DNA of 64,000 nucleotides from Photorhabdus luminescens subsp. luminescens (GTDB lineage Bacteria > Pseudomonadota > Gammaproteobacteria > Enterobacterales > Enterobacteriaceae). The position numbers were made by a program, and so were the translations under genes. This document shows positions 1 to 10,209 of this stretch, in pieces. A model generated the notes under the pieces. It was not told the origin of the DNA. It did no database searches and worked only from the letters and a program-made list of their open reading frames with translations. The stretch's first letter is position 1. Each line of letters opens with the position of its first letter. The stretch is from the NCBI RefSeq assembly GCF_001083805.1, contig NZ_JXSK01000005.1, positions 186,001 to 250,000 on the forward strand, in the 5' to 3' direction.

Positions 1-146
1 CCCAGACATTCTCTATGGGGAAATGGCATTTTCTTCACTAATTTTTCTGATCGTAACGCTTAAATGATCAATATTCATGTGATATTTCGTCTGATATTTG
101 CAGGAGGAATAAATGTTTCTTATCACGATAAAGGAGATCGGCAATT

Positions 147-175
147 AAAACCCCTCAACTTTTTATCGTGAGGGG
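147..175 (-). terminator. Rho-independent terminator of the CstA-type gene
   Basis: A stem CCCCTCA/TGAGGGG (151-157 with 169-175) is followed by a T-run when read on the minus strand. It lies just beyond the stop codon of the minus-strand transporter gene. A competing stem (123-132 with 162-171) overlaps it. Confidence 0.7.
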
Positions 176-206
176 CTGTTGTGATATTTAATATCTTCTT
201 GGGTTT

Positions 207-1661
207 TTACTCATTTAACGTTCCGGCTTTTATATTATCGGAAGCTGATTGAGAGCGGACTTTCGCGAAGAAGGCAATTGTGACAACCGCCATTGCGGCC
301 AGGCCGATAACAACGGAGATATTCCAGTTTAGCGCAAAACCTTCTGGCGCAAATGCCAGATAGGTGAAGCACACTGCGGTCATAAACATGGCTGGCAGGG
401 TGGTGATCCAATGGAATTTATCGCGACGCAGCAGCCATGCAGAGGCCGCCCATAACATGACCATTGCGGTAGTCTGGTTTGCCCAACCGAAATAACGCCA
501 GATGATGTTGAAGTCAGTTTTGGTAATCAGATAACCGACAATAAACATTGGCACACTTAATAACAGACGTTTAGCCATTTGTTGCTGAGGAATATTCAAG
601 AATTCAGCAATAATAAGCCGTGCGGAACGGAATGCGGTATCGCCAGAAGTAATTGGCAAAATCACCACACCGAGGATTGCCAGAATACCGCCGACGGTAC
701 CTAACAGAGAAGTAGATACTTCGTGAACAACCAGAGAAGCCGTTCCCTGATCAATTACCGCCTGTAACGCGTTAGTATCTTCATAAAAGCTCAGGCCCAA
801 TGTACACCAGATCAGAGCGATAATACCTTCACCAATCATTGCGCCGTAGAAAACGAAGCGGCCATTTTTTTCATTCTGCATACAACGCGCCATCAGCGGA
901 GACTGAGTTGCGTGGAAACCAGAAATAGCGCCACAAGCAATCGTAACGAACAGCAATGGCCAAATAGGCAGATCTTTCGGGTTAAAGTTAGTGGTGAAAT
1001 CCAATCCTTGTGAATAGAAAGGTTTATCACTCATTGCTAAACCGACCATCAGCGCGACAGACATAAACAACAGCAATGCACCGAACAGTGGATAAAGGCG
1101 ACCGATGATTTTATCAATGGGAACCAGCGTTGCGAGAATATAGTAAGCAAAGATAATACCGACCCAGATAGCAATGTTATCCCAACCCATTGCTTCTTTC
1201 AGCAAGTTATTCAGTAAGCCGGCTGGGCTCAAAACAAAGACGACGCCAACTAGCATCAGCAAAATAACAGCAAATATATTCATGAAATGCTTCATGGTCT
1301 TGCCTAGCTCGTTACCAACGATGACGGGCACGGATGCACCGCCGGCACGCACACTGAGCATACCGGAGAAGTAATCGTGTACTGCACCGGCAAAGATACA
1401 GCCGAATACAATCCACAGCATGGCAAGCGGGCCATAGAGAGCACCAAGGATCGGGCCGAAAATAGGGCCAACGCCGGCAATATTTAGTAACTGAATTAAC
1501 CAAACTTTTGGGGTGGACATAGCAACATAATCAACACCATCAGCCATAGAAAGAGCAGGGGTTTTTCTTTCAGGTCGAATAGTGAATATCTTTTCGACAA
1601 TCTTGCCATATATGAAATATCCAGCCAGAAGAAGGCCGATACAGAGGAGGAACCACGACAT
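207..1661 (-). CDS. CstA-family carbon starvation / peptide or pyruvate transporter, short form
   Basis: Polytopic inner-membrane protein of 484 residues. The N-terminal half carries the conserved CstA features: a DGVDYV segment near residue 42, an NIAGVGPIFGPILGA segment near 60, and FAGAVHDYFSG near 90. In enterobacteria the CstA/BtsT proteins are about 700 residues and import peptides or pyruvate. This is the shorter variant that lacks the long C-terminal region, so the substrate cannot be assigned. The gene is divergent from the yihX-like gene, with about 155 bp between them that should hold both promoters, and it ends at a clear terminator. Family membership is firm; substrate is open. 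Confidence 0.85.
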   Translation of the reverse strand: MSWFLLCIGLLLAGYFIYGKIVEKIFTIRPERKTPALSMADGVDYVAMSTPKVWLIQLLNIAGVGPIFGPILGALYGPLAMLWIVFGCIFAGAVHDYFSGMLSVRAGGASVPVIVGNELGKTMKHFMNIFAVILLMLVGVVFVLSPAGLLNNLLKEAMGWDNIAIWVGIIFAYYILATLVPIDKIIGRLYPLFGALLLFMSVALMVGLAMSDKPFYSQGLDFTTNFNPKDLPIWPLLFVTIACGAISGFHATQSPLMARCMQNEKNGRFVFYGAMIGEGIIALIWCTLGLSFYEDTNALQAVIDQGTASLVVHEVSTSLLGTVGGILAILGVVILPITSGDTAFRSARLIIAEFLNIPQQQMAKRLLLSVPMFIVGYLITKTDFNIIWRYFGWANQTTAMVMLWAASAWLLRRDKFHWITTLPAMFMTAVCFTYLAFAPEGFALNWNISVVIGLAAMAVVTIAFFAKVRSQSASDNIKAGTLNE

Positions 1662-1817
1662 AAATATAACACCTTACTCGACTTTTTTAATCTGGATGCT
1701 ACTTTATAGTTTCATAAAAAAAATACCGTGAAGTAATTCGCTTTTTACTGGTCCGTACTGTTTTCTAATTGAAAATACGATTAAAGTAAAAAGTCATTAA
1801 TTAGCCAGGGGGTAATT

Positions 1818-2444
1818 ATGCTATATATCTTCGACATGGGTAATGTAATTATTGATATTGATTTTAAACGGGTTTTAGCGGTATGGAGTAATTTGAGCGG
1901 GACACCTCTTGCGACTTTGACTAAAAATTTCTCTATGGGGGAAACGTTTGAAAAACATGAGCGTGGTCAAATTACTGATCTGGAATTCGCTGATACTTTA
2001 TGTCAGGAAATGAGTATTTCACTCAGTTTTGAGCAGTTTGCTACTGGATGGCATGCTATCTTTATTGATATCCGGTCTGAAATTATTCAGATAATGAAGA
2101 AATTACGTGAGGCGGGACACCGGGTTGTAGTGTTATCCAATACAAACCGCTTGCACTTAGATTACTGGCCGCATAATTATCCTGAGATTGCGGCATCCGC
2201 TGATTACCTCTATTTATCCCAGGATTTGGCAATGCGTAAACCTGAGCCTGATATTTTTAAATATGTGCTTGAAACAGAAGGTTTTTCACCGGATCAGACG
2301 GTGTTTTTTGACGATGTGCTGGAAAATGTGGAAGCAGCCAGCGCGTTAGGGATCAATAGCGTTCATGTTGTTGATAGGCAGACGGTGCCAGATTATTTCG
2401 AAGCAAGCGGTTTTTCTGAACAAAATGAGGGATTGAACGGATAA
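1818..2444 (+). CDS. yihX: HAD-superfamily alpha-D-glucose-1-phosphate phosphatase YihX
   Basis: A 208-residue HAD hydrolase very similar to E. coli YihX, which dephosphorylates glucose-1-phosphate in the cytoplasm. Motif I is FDMGNV with the presumed nucleophile Asp6. Motif II is VVLSNTN near residue 106, and motif IV is VFFDDVLEN near 160. It starts at an ATG behind a strong CAGGGGG ribosome site. In E. coli rbn (yihY) lies between yihX and dtd; here the two are only 44 bp apart, so rbn is not at this locus. Confidence 0.93.
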   Translation: MLYIFDMGNVIIDIDFKRVLAVWSNLSGTPLATLTKNFSMGETFEKHERGQITDLEFADTLCQEMSISLSFEQFATGWHAIFIDIRSEIIQIMKKLREAGHRVVVLSNTNRLHLDYWPHNYPEIAASADYLYLSQDLAMRKPEPDIFKYVLETEGFSPDQTVFFDDVLENVEAASALGINSVHVVDRQTVPDYFEASGFSEQNEGLNG

Positions 2445-2488
2445 TAGAGGATAGTGTGCTGATGCGACTATCTGAATAAAGGAAAAAT

Positions 2489-2926
2489 ATGATTGCGTTA
2501 ATCCAGCGGGTAACACAGGCAAATGTTGTTGTTAAGAGCGAAGTAGTTGGGGAAATTGGTCACGGCCTGCTGGTGTTGCTTGGCGTTGAGAAAGGAGATG
2601 ATCAACAGAAGGCAAAACGGTTGTGTGAAAAGGTGATTGGGTATCGGGTATTCAGTGATGAACAGGACAAAATGAATTTGAACGTCCAACAGGTCGGAGG
2701 CAGTTTGTTGGTGGTTTCCCAGTTTACACTGGCTGCCGATACTCAAAAAGGCATGCGCCCCAGTTTTTCCGGTGGCGCTGCCCCAGACAAGGCTGATGAA
2801 TTATATCGCTATTTTGTTGAACAATGCCGCCAAAGTGGTGTAAAAACAGAAATCGGGCGGTTTGCTGCCGATATGAAAGTCAGCCTGACAAATGATGGGC
2901 CAGTCACTTTCTGGTTGCAGGTCTAG
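2489..2926 (+). CDS. dtd: D-aminoacyl-tRNA deacylase
   Basis: A 145-residue protein of the usual DTD length. It hydrolyses D-amino acids (and glycine mischarged on tRNA-Ala) from tRNA, a proofreading step in translation. The two signature segments are present: SQFTLAAD near residue 78 and the C-terminal NDGPVTFWL containing the cross-subunit Gly-Pro motif. A GGAAAAA ribosome site lies before the ATG. It is probably co-transcribed with yihX upstream and fabY downstream, an order (apart from missing rbn) shared with enterobacteria. Confidence 0.95.
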   Translation: MIALIQRVTQANVVVKSEVVGEIGHGLLVLLGVEKGDDQQKAKRLCEKVIGYRVFSDEQDKMNLNVQQVGGSLLVVSQFTLAADTQKGMRPSFSGGAAPDKADELYRYFVEQCRQSGVKTEIGRFAADMKVSLTNDGPVTFWLQV

Positions 2927-2998
2927 CAACCAAAAATAGCCAGTAGAACGCAATCATCCCCGATTAAACATCATAAGCAAAAGAAAGGGGCAGTTTCT

Positions 2999-3916
2999 AT
3001 GTATCATCTGCGAGTACCTGAAACAGAACAAGAACTGGAAGCATATTACCGATTTCGTTGGGAAATGTTGCGTAAGCCACTGCATCAGCCTGTCGGCTCT
3101 GAGAAAGATGGTTATGACACGATGGCTCATCACCAGATGGTTGTGGATGAGAAAGGTAACCCGGTGGCGGTAGGGCGTTTATATATCAATGCGGATAGTG
3201 AAGGGGCAATCCGCTTTCTGGCAGTGCATCCCAACGTACAAGGTAGAGGGTTAGGAAAATTAATCGCAATGGCCCTGGAATCGGTTGCCCGTCAGGAAGG
3301 TGTTAAACGGGTTGTGTGCAGTGCTCGTGAACATGCGGTAGAGTTTTTCAGTAAATTGGGGTTTGAAAACCGTGGGCCGATTACTAGCCCGCAAACGACA
3401 CCTGTTCGCCATTTTCTGATGATAAAACCGGTTGCAACTCTTGATGATATTCTTCACCGGCCGGATTGGTGCAACGAACTGCAACAGGCTTGGTACAAAC
3501 ATATTCCCCTTAGTGAAAAAATGGGGGTACGAATTTCTCAATATACCGGGCAGAGCTTTATTACCACCATGCCGGAAGCAGGGAATCAGAATCCTCACCA
3601 AACTATCTTTGCTGGCAGTCTGTTTTCTCTGGCAACACTGACTGGTTGGGGGTTGATCTGGCTGTTGTTGCAGGAACGTCAACTGGGTGGCGATATTATT
3701 CTGGCTGATGCCGATATCCGTTACAAAAAACCGGTTATTGGCAGGCCAAAATCTGTTGCGGATCTTAAAAATATGAGCGGTGATTTGGCTCGTTTGGCGC
3801 AAGGCAGTAAAGCGAGAGTGAAGTTGGATGTGATTGTCAGCGGTGATCAGGGGATCGGTGCGGTATTTACTGGCACCTATATGGTATTGCCGAATGCTTA
3901 TACGGCTATCGCTTAG
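2999..3916 (+). CDS. fabY: FabY (YiiD): GNAT acetyltransferase plus hotdog thioesterase-like fusion
   Basis: A 305-residue two-domain protein. Residues 1-145 are a GNAT fold (acetyl-CoA loop VQGRGLGKL near residue 80, [12 protein letters not shown] near 115). Residues 160-300 are the YiiD C-terminal thioesterase-like hotdog domain. The E. coli homologue (329 residues) supports initiation of fatty acid synthesis when FabH is missing. It lies 72 bp after dtd behind an AAGAAAGGGG ribosome site, as in the enterobacterial dtd-yiiD arrangement. The biochemical role is inferred from the family. Confidence 0.88.
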   Translation: MYHLRVPETEQELEAYYRFRWEMLRKPLHQPVGSEKDGYDTMAHHQMVVDEKGNPVAVGRLYINADSEGAIRFLAVHPNVQGRGLGKLIAMALESVARQEGVKRVVCSAREHAVEFFSKLGFENRGPITSPQTTPVRHFLMIKPVATLDDILHRPDWCNELQQAWYKHIPLSEKMGVRISQYTGQSFITTMPEAGNQNPHQTIFAGSLFSLATLTGWGLIWLLLQERQLGGDIILADADIRYKKPVIGRPKSVADLKNMSGDLARLAQGSKARVKLDVIVSGDQGIGAVFTGTYMVLPNAYTAIA

Positions 3917-3923
3917 ATTTCTC

Positions 3924-3956
3924 AGTGGCATTAAATATGCCACTGGTGGTATTTTT
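3924..3956 (+). terminator. Terminator after fabY
   Basis: Stem AGTGGCAT/ATGCCACT (3924-3931 with 3937-3944) followed by GGTGGTATTTTT, eight bases after the fabY stop codon. The convergent Nudix gene ends at 3964. Confidence 0.65.
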
Positions 3957-3963
3957 CATAAAA

Positions 3964-4386
3964 TTAAACTTCGTTGAGTACACGTAACATAAAGTCATCC
4001 AGTTTAGTGCGGAAATTATCTATATTGCTCCATTGATATTGCATATGTTCAGGTGAAAGTTTAACTTCACCTGTGCATATAACATTAAAATTTACCTGGA
4101 GATATCGACTCTCCTTAATGAAATATTCCGCTGCGCTGAAAAAACCAATCACATCATCAAGAAATAGTCCGGTCTCCTCTTCTATTTCACGCGCTAATGC
4201 TTGCCGTAGATCTTCTCCCTTTTCTACACCGCCAGAAGGAATTTCCCAGAGATTTGGTGGGGATTCATCAGCAGCTCGTTGTAAGAACAGAATATTGCTA
4301 TTTTGGTCTCTGATGATGCCGCCGACAACAATACGGTCATAACTTTGCAGTTGGTTTTCGATAGATTCAGGCAGTATACACATCAT
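3964..4386 (-). CDS. Nudix hydrolase
   Basis: A 140-residue cytoplasmic pyrophosphohydrolase. A complete Nudix box (G-x5-E-x7-REUxEExGU) runs from Gly52 to Leu74 with its metal-binding REIEEE core. The preceding LWEIPSGG segment is typical of ADP-ribose or nucleotide-sugar type Nudix enzymes, but the substrate cannot be read from sequence. It is a single gene, convergent with fabY, with about 170 bp before yicH. An alternative start is Met2. Confidence 0.85.
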   Translation of the reverse strand: MMCILPESIENQLQSYDRIVVGGIIRDQNSNILFLQRAADESPPNLWEIPSGGVEKGEDLRQALAREIEEETGLFLDDVIGFFSAAEYFIKESRYLQVNFNVICTGEVKLSPEHMQYQWSNIDNFRTKLDDFMLRVLNEV

Positions 4387-4556
4387 TTTTCGTACCTTGT
4401 CACAACTTTAATGAGTGAAATTTAATTGCGTTTTTAACGTATCAATATTAATACGGTTTTTTGGCTGATACTGATCGAAGATTTTATCAAGGGATTGAAA
4501 TAGAGAATAATGATTATAAGGTTGAATCGGGTACATATGTACCCGAATATTCGTGA

Positions 4557-6266
4557 CTATAACTTAATAACCGGACAGGTTTCACAGTTTTGTGTGGATA
4601 TTTGCCCCTTATTAATGATTTGAGTTTCTCTGCTTGATTGTTGATCCGTGGCAGTCAATGAACCATCAATAGTACTTTTAATATCATCAGCGGCAAGATC
4701 TCCCTGTATTAACAGTGTAAAATTGCCTTTACCCTGTAATTTCAACGGAGCCCACTTCCATTGAGGAAGAATCGCCAAATCTGCATCTATTCCCCGGAAA
4801 TCTAAAGTAAATGGCTTTCGTACCTGTTGATCTACTGTACCCTTCACTTTCAGTAATCCACCATCAACAGAGGCATCTAATTGGTCGAGGATCAGTTTAT
4901 TTCCCTCAGTGTGTAATTTAAGGTAAGGGCGACGTAATTCAACTTTGTTAAATGTTGCGCTGGCGGCGCTTAGATTTGAAGCGCCGCTCCAGATCCCCCA
5001 TTTCCCTTCTTTCAGTAACTCCATGTCATAGATATAACCACTGAGAGCAGTAAGCTGGAATGGAAAATCGGGGTTAATATCAATCAATAAACTGTTGTTA
5101 ATCGTCAGCTCGTGAATGGAAAATCTGGATATCCATTCAGGCAATGATTTTTTCAGTAGCTGATGCCAGTTTTGCGGCAAAGTATAAGTTAAACCGGCAA
5201 CCGTTGCATTGGTGATGTTGAATTGCTTTGTTTGGTGATTCCATTGCCCTTTGACATGAAATAATCCCTTTTCCCAACGGGAAGTGAGATTGGAAATAGT
5301 GAATTCATTGCCGGCGAGAAGAAGGTGACCAATAACATCGGTGAAATGCAGATCATTTAGCATAGTATCCATGACGTTGAAATCAATAATGCCCTCTTTT
5401 GCCTGCCAGTTCCCGTTAGTCAAACCGACATTTTTTACTGAGGCATCCAGATAGTTGGCAGACCAGTTTTTACCTTCCAGCTTGGCATTCGTAAGGCTGA
5501 GATCTTTGATGCTGACTGCGGGTAATTTGTTCGCTTTTAGCCATAACTCTTCAAGTGTCATTGGCGTTTGCCAACGAATATTGCTGATAAGTAAATTATC
5601 CCACTGCCAGCTACCATCAGGCTGACGTTGCCCATTACCCGATACTGAACCTTGTGCCAATGTTGCGCCAAATGAACGTATAGTCAGGGTATTCTGCTGG
5701 TTATTTCCTCGCATAATGACTTTTTCAAGAGAAATATCATTGAAATTTAGTTCATCAGCGCTGAATTGAAATTCCCCATTCCCTACCAACTTATTTGATT
5801 GTGGGTTCCAGGGGGTGATACCGCCGGTGATGTTTTGTCCTTGAATTTGCCAGTCTGCATTTTTTGACTGAATAGTCATCTGATTAAGTTGCAGAATATT
5901 GGCGCTAAAAGGTATGGATTGCGGTTGGCCTTTGATTGTTAATTGGCCCTGTCGCAATAACAGACGATGAAAATGGCGCGGGGAAGTGAGTTGCTGCCAG
6001 TTGAAATCGAATGTGACAACTTGAGCTGCTAAAGTGAAAGTCTGTTGCTGATTGCTAACGACGATATCGGAAAATGCCAGGGTACCTGGTTGTGACCAGT
6101 TATGTTCGATATTGCCGATTTGAACCTGATAACGGCTGTGATGACTCAGCCATTGACTAAGCTGATGCGCTCCCCAGTTTGTCTGCATCACGACATAAAC
6201 AGTGATTACTGCCAGTATTAGCAGTAATAACAGAGTAACCAGCGATTTTCCTAACCATCTCATCAT
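4557..6266 (-). CDS. yicH: AsmA-family protein YicH
   Basis: A 569-residue protein, the length I recall for E. coli YicH. One N-terminal membrane anchor (residues 7-27, Leu/Val rich) is followed by a large periplasmic beta-rich region. This fits AsmA-like proteins, a family implicated in envelope lipid transport and outer-membrane assembly. The C-terminal part contains the AsmA-type LDQLDASVDGGLLKVKGTVD segment near residue 460. The tail has a CETC pair of cysteines. In E. coli yicH neighbours xanP and gltS; here an HpaB-type gene lies between yicH and xanP. Confidence 0.88.
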   Translation of the reverse strand: MMRWLGKSLVTLLLLLILAVITVYVVMQTNWGAHQLSQWLSHHSRYQVQIGNIEHNWSQPGTLAFSDIVVSNQQQTFTLAAQVVTFDFNWQQLTSPRHFHRLLLRQGQLTIKGQPQSIPFSANILQLNQMTIQSKNADWQIQGQNITGGITPWNPQSNKLVGNGEFQFSADELNFNDISLEKVIMRGNNQQNTLTIRSFGATLAQGSVSGNGQRQPDGSWQWDNLLISNIRWQTPMTLEELWLKANKLPAVSIKDLSLTNAKLEGKNWSANYLDASVKNVGLTNGNWQAKEGIIDFNVMDTMLNDLHFTDVIGHLLLAGNEFTISNLTSRWEKGLFHVKGQWNHQTKQFNITNATVAGLTYTLPQNWHQLLKKSLPEWISRFSIHELTINNSLLIDINPDFPFQLTALSGYIYDMELLKEGKWGIWSGASNLSAASATFNKVELRRPYLKLHTEGNKLILDQLDASVDGGLLKVKGTVDQQVRKPFTLDFRGIDADLAILPQWKWAPLKLQGKGNFTLLIQGDLAADDIKSTIDGSLTATDQQSSRETQIINKGQISTQNCETCPVIKL

Positions 6267-6816
6267 CAGACTCCAATTTAGTCGGCCTATAACTTCCTTT
6301 TATGCCGTAATTTTCGTGTTCACTCAAGAGGTGGTGAATAAAAGTTATGAACGAGGAGAAATTATTATTTGTAACATTTGTATAATTTAACAATAAGAAT
6401 CCCAATAAGTCACTATATCAGGTGTTATTTCTAATAATTTCAGGGTATGAGATGAGAAAAATGATTAATTATTCGTTATCGTTTTATGCTATTAAAATAA
6501 ACTTAAGAGATTAATCTTTGTTTAATTGTATTTTTGTTTTTTTTACGCTAAGTTTTTTTCATTAACAACTTAGCGCGTTTGTGTGAATTTGTTAATAATT
6601 ATATTGTGTGATTAATATAATCATTAAATCTATATTTTATTGCATGGAAATATAGCCAATGACATCCGAATGAATTAATGTATGGCCATAAATGGAGTAA
6701 TGATCTTTTTTCGTCATTCCTTCTATTCCTTTCTCAGTTTGATTGATGCTTGAAATAACACTGCATAGCTTATTTTCACCCATCTTCCGGCAAATAAATA
6801 ATGTAAGGAATCTTCT
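6267..6816. other. Divergent AT-rich intergenic region with an inverted repeat
   Basis: About 550 bp separate yicH (minus) from the HpaB-like gene (plus). I see no credible gene. An inverted repeat ACGCTAAGTT / AACTTAGCG (6545-6554 with 6567-6575) stands alone here. It lies within T-rich sequence and could be an operator or a hairpin. The monooxygenase has a TAAGGAA ribosome site 10 bases before its ATG. Confidence 0.5.
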
Positions 6817-8370
6817 ATGTCAGAAAACATGAAACAAAAATCGTCGAATGAAGGTAGTATCCGCACAACTCGCCCACTTACAGGAAAGGAATTTCTGGAT
6901 GGGCTAAACGATGGTCGGGAAGTCTGGGCTTATGGTGAACGCATTCACAATGTTGCCAACCATCCTGCTTTTCAAAATACAGCCCGCTCTATTGCGAAAC
7001 TCTACGATGCTTTGCACGATCCTGCTCATCGTGATGTACTGACTACGCCTACAGATACGGGTAGTTCTGGTGTAACACATCCCTTTTTCCGTGTACCGCA
7101 CTCACAACAGGATTTAATTGCTGATCGTGATGCTATCGCCGCGTGGGCTCGCATGAGTTATGGCTGGTTGGGTAGAAGCCCTGATTATAAGGCTTCGTTT
7201 CTTACCTCACTCGGCGTAAGGCCGGATATTTATGGTGATTTTGCTGATAATGCAAAAAACTGGTATATCCGCTCACAGGAAAACGTGTATTACTGGAATC
7301 ATTCGATTATTAATCCGCCAATAGATCGTCATTTATCACCTGATGAAATTGGTGATATTTGTGTTCATGTTGAAAAAGAATGTGATGATGGATTAATTGT
7401 CAGCGGCGCTAAAGTTGTCGCTACGGGATCGGCGATTTGTCATTACAACTTTATTGGTCATTACGGCTTACCAATAAAGAAACGGGAATTTGCGTTGGTC
7501 TTTACTGTGCCGATGAATGCGCCAGGAGTAAAATTAATTTGTCGCCCCTCTTACTCAATGGCGGCTGATAAAATGGGCAGTCCTTTTGATTATCCGCTCT
7601 CGTCCCGATTTGATGAGAACGATACGATAATGATTCTGGATAAAGTGAAGGTTCCTTGGGAAAACATATTTATCTATGGAGATGTAGATAAAGTTTCGTT
7701 ATTTTTTGCTGAATCGGGGTTTTTTCATCGGGCTATGTTGCATGGTGTGACCCGATTGGCGGTTAAACTTGATTTTATTTCTGGATTGCTCCTTAAGGGT
7801 GTTGAAGCCACAGGTACGAAGGATTTTCGTGGTGTGCAAACACGGGTTGGTGAAGTATTGTCATGGCGTAATCTGTTTTGGGCGCTCAGTGATGCAATGA
7901 TTAAATCTCCGGAGCCTTGGGGTGAAGATGCCCTATTGCCTCGGTACGAATATGGAGTAGCTTATCGTTGGTTTATGACGAAGGGTTACCCGAGGGTAAA
8001 AGAAATTATTGAACAGGATCTGGGCAGTGCCTTGATTTATGTTAACTCTCATGCCCGCGATTTTTCCAACCCGGAACTCTCTCCTTATCTTGATAAATAC
8101 ATGCGTGGCTCCAATGGTTACAGCGCAGTTGAGCGAGTCAAACTCATGAAACTGATTTGGGACTCTATTGGTACGGAATTCGCTAACAGGCATGAATTAT
8201 ACGAGCTCAATTATGCCGGCAATCATGAAATTACCAGACTTGATACGTTATGGACTTCCCAAGCTTCGGGCTTAGTGGATCAATTGAAAGGGTTTGCTGA
8301 GCAGTGTATGAGTGAATACGATCTTGATGGTTGGGTTGGTAACGATCTTATTTGGCCTTCCAGCCGCTAG
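6817..8370 (+). CDS. HpaB/PvcC-type FADH2-dependent aromatic monooxygenase, oxygenase component
   Basis: A 517-residue member of the 4-hydroxyphenylacetate 3-hydroxylase large-component family (about 520 residues, acyl-CoA dehydrogenase fold). Recognisable parts are the N-terminal [20 protein letters not shown] region, a central [15 protein letters not shown] segment and the C-terminal helical domain. These enzymes ortho-hydroxylate phenols with FADH2 supplied by a small reductase (HpaC). No reductase gene lies beside it and no hpa catabolic genes are present, so a shared reductase and a role in secondary metabolism (as with PvcC-type enzymes) are possible. It interrupts the yicH-xanP synteny and is followed by an ERIC. 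Confidence 0.82.
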   Translation: MSENMKQKSSNEGSIRTTRPLTGKEFLDGLNDGREVWAYGERIHNVANHPAFQNTARSIAKLYDALHDPAHRDVLTTPTDTGSSGVTHPFFRVPHSQQDLIADRDAIAAWARMSYGWLGRSPDYKASFLTSLGVRPDIYGDFADNAKNWYIRSQENVYYWNHSIINPPIDRHLSPDEIGDICVHVEKECDDGLIVSGAKVVATGSAICHYNFIGHYGLPIKKREFALVFTVPMNAPGVKLICRPSYSMAADKMGSPFDYPLSSRFDENDTIMILDKVKVPWENIFIYGDVDKVSLFFAESGFFHRAMLHGVTRLAVKLDFISGLLLKGVEATGTKDFRGVQTRVGEVLSWRNLFWALSDAMIKSPEPWGEDALLPRYEYGVAYRWFMTKGYPRVKEIIEQDLGSALIYVNSHARDFSNPELSPYLDKYMRGSNGYSAVERVKLMKLIWDSIGTEFANRHELYELNYAGNHEITRLDTLWTSQASGLVDQLKGFAEQCMSEYDLDGWVGNDLIWPSSR

Positions 8371-8374
8371 GAGA

Positions 8375-8501
8375 TATACCCAATGGATTTCAAGATGCAT
8401 CGCGACGGCAAAGGAGCGAATCCCCGGGAGCATAGTGAACGATGTGACCGGGGTGAGTGAGTGCAGCCAACAAAGAAGCAACTTGAAAGATGACGGGTAT
8501 A
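8375..8501. repeat. ERIC element, 127 bp
   Basis: Bounded by TATACCC and GGGTATA inverted ends and exactly 127 bp long. It contains the hallmark segments GAATCCCCGGGAGC, GACCGGGGTGAGTGAGTG and CAACTTGAAAGATGACGG of enterobacterial repetitive intergenic consensus. A nearly identical copy is at 49996-50122. It begins five bases after the stop codon of the monooxygenase gene. Confidence 0.95.
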
Positions 8502-8507
8502 AACCAT

Positions 8508-8542
8508 CATCACGCGCGATGATGAAATATACGTGCGTGATG
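8508..8542. terminator. Possible bidirectional hairpin between convergent genes
   Basis: Stem CATCACGC / GCGTGATG (8508-8515 with 8535-8542) between the monooxygenase gene and convergent xanP. There is no clear T-run on either side, so function as a terminator is uncertain. Confidence 0.35.
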
Positions 8543-8573
8543 AGTTGATTATGTGTAACCCGATATCAGATTG

Positions 8574-9968
8574 TTAGAGCGATTGTTTTTCCTGAGGAAA
8601 CACCAGATTAAGGGTGATGGCTGTCAAACCGCCAGCAGCAATACCGGAAGAGAGTAACGTTTTCAGCCAGTCAGGAGCGAACTGTAAAATTAGCGGTTGT
8701 TGAGCAACGCCCATACCAACCGCTAAAGAGAGCGCGATAATCATAATTGCCCGGCGGTTAAGCGCTTCTCTGGAAACGATACGGATACCAGATGCGGCAA
8801 TCGTACCGAACATCACGATAGTGGCGCCTCCTAATACCGGTTCAGGGATCTGTTGTACAAATCCTGCCACCGCAGGAAATAGACCTAACAGCATCAACAT
8901 TAGCGCTACGGCATAACCTACACGGCGGCTGGCAACGCCAGTGAGTTGGATAACCCCGTTATTCTGCCCAAAACAAGAATTTGGGAAAGTATTAAATACG
9001 GCAGAAAGCATAGAATTTAAGCCGTTAGCTAAAACACCGCCTTTAATACGTTTCATATATAGAGGACCGCTGACCGGTTGCTCGGAAACATCAGACGTCG
9101 CGGTAATATCGCCGATAGTTTCCAGCGAAGTTACCATGAAAATCAGCATTAGCGGGATAAGCAGATTCCAGTCAAAGGAAAGACCATAATAGAGTGGCGC
9201 GGGAATTGTCATGAGCGGGCCATTGTCTTGTACCGTTGCTGGTGGCAGCATCCCCATTAGCCAGGCGGCAACATAACCGACTGCCATTGCAATCACCAGA
9301 GAAGCGATACGCAGATAAGGATTACGCTGGCGGTTCAGCAAAACAATGACGACCAACACAACGCCTGCCAGAGACAGATTCTCTGGAGAGCCAAAAGTGT
9401 GATTTTCGATAGCAGAAAACCCGCCGCCGATAGAGGTCAACCCCACCTGAATGAGCGACAAGCCGATAATCATCACCACAACACCGGAAACCAACGGGGT
9501 GATAATTCTCCGGGCCAGATGTAATACGCGGGATAACAGAATTTCTGTGACGGATGCCGCCATCAGAGTGCCAAATAACGCTGCCATCATAGTTGGAATG
9601 TCGGCGCCGCCGTTTTTCAATGCCAGCCCGCCCATGATCAGTGGGGAAACAAAGTTAAAACTGGTCCCTTGAATGGAAAGTAAGCCAGAACCTACCGGCC
9701 CCCAAGCTCGGATCTGGATTAATGATGCCAATCCTGAAGCAAACAGAGACATACTGATAATCCGCTGCGTATCGTGAGCGGGTAGCCCTAGCGCTTGGCA
9801 GATTAAAATTGCCGGTGTGATAACAGCGACAAACATTGCCAGTAAATGCTGACAGGCAGCAAACAACGTTTGGGGCAACGGCGGCCGATCTTCTAAGCGA
9901 TAAATCAATTCACTAGCTGGTTTCTTCGGGGGGATTGTTTCAGCTTGTTCAGGGGATGAGGTGAGCAT
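8574..9968 (-). CDS. xanP: Xanthine permease XanP (NAT/NCS2 family)
   Basis: A 464-residue proton-linked purine permease of the inner membrane, nearly the same length as E. coli XanP. About 14 hydrophobic segments are visible. The NAT signature [12 protein letters not shown] lies near residue 335, with QGTSFNF near 104 and the [13 protein letters not shown] segment near 285 carrying a conserved glutamate. It is divergent from gltS, which is the enterobacterial gltS-xanP arrangement, with about 240 bp between start codons. Confidence 0.92.
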   Translation of the reverse strand: MLTSSPEQAETIPPKKPASELIYRLEDRPPLPQTLFAACQHLLAMFVAVITPAILICQALGLPAHDTQRIISMSLFASGLASLIQIRAWGPVGSGLLSIQGTSFNFVSPLIMGGLALKNGGADIPTMMAALFGTLMAASVTEILLSRVLHLARRIITPLVSGVVVMIIGLSLIQVGLTSIGGGFSAIENHTFGSPENLSLAGVVLVVIVLLNRQRNPYLRIASLVIAMAVGYVAAWLMGMLPPATVQDNGPLMTIPAPLYYGLSFDWNLLIPLMLIFMVTSLETIGDITATSDVSEQPVSGPLYMKRIKGGVLANGLNSMLSAVFNTFPNSCFGQNNGVIQLTGVASRRVGYAVALMLMLLGLFPAVAGFVQQIPEPVLGGATIVMFGTIAASGIRIVSREALNRRAIMIIALSLAVGMGVAQQPLILQFAPDWLKTLLSSGIAAGGLTAITLNLVFPQEKQSL

Positions 9969-10209
9969 GGTGTGAAATTCCGGGCTGACAAAGAAAGCAT
10001 TTTAATGATCAATGGTGTAAAGGCAATCGTTTGCTTAAAAATTCCGTCACTTGCTATGATTCGCTGTGGTCACATTTTTATATGTTTTAACTTGTGTTTG
10101 TTGCAGATTTTTTTTCTAATCCAGCGTTGCCTGTTTTTGGCGTTCTCTAAGGATGAGTATAACGTCGTAATAACTTACATAATTTTAACAATATAGCTGG
10201 GGTACATAG

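Noticed and set aside
114-149. Eleven-codon frame MFLITIKEIGN behind AGGAGGAATAA at the window start
   Set aside because: Good ribosome site, but too short to support, and it lies in the 3' flank of the minus-strand transporter gene where competing hairpins occur. The upstream context is outside the window.
3260-3943. Long minus-strand frame opposite fabY
   Set aside because: Antisense shadow of a well-recognised gene; no ribosome site and no family features.
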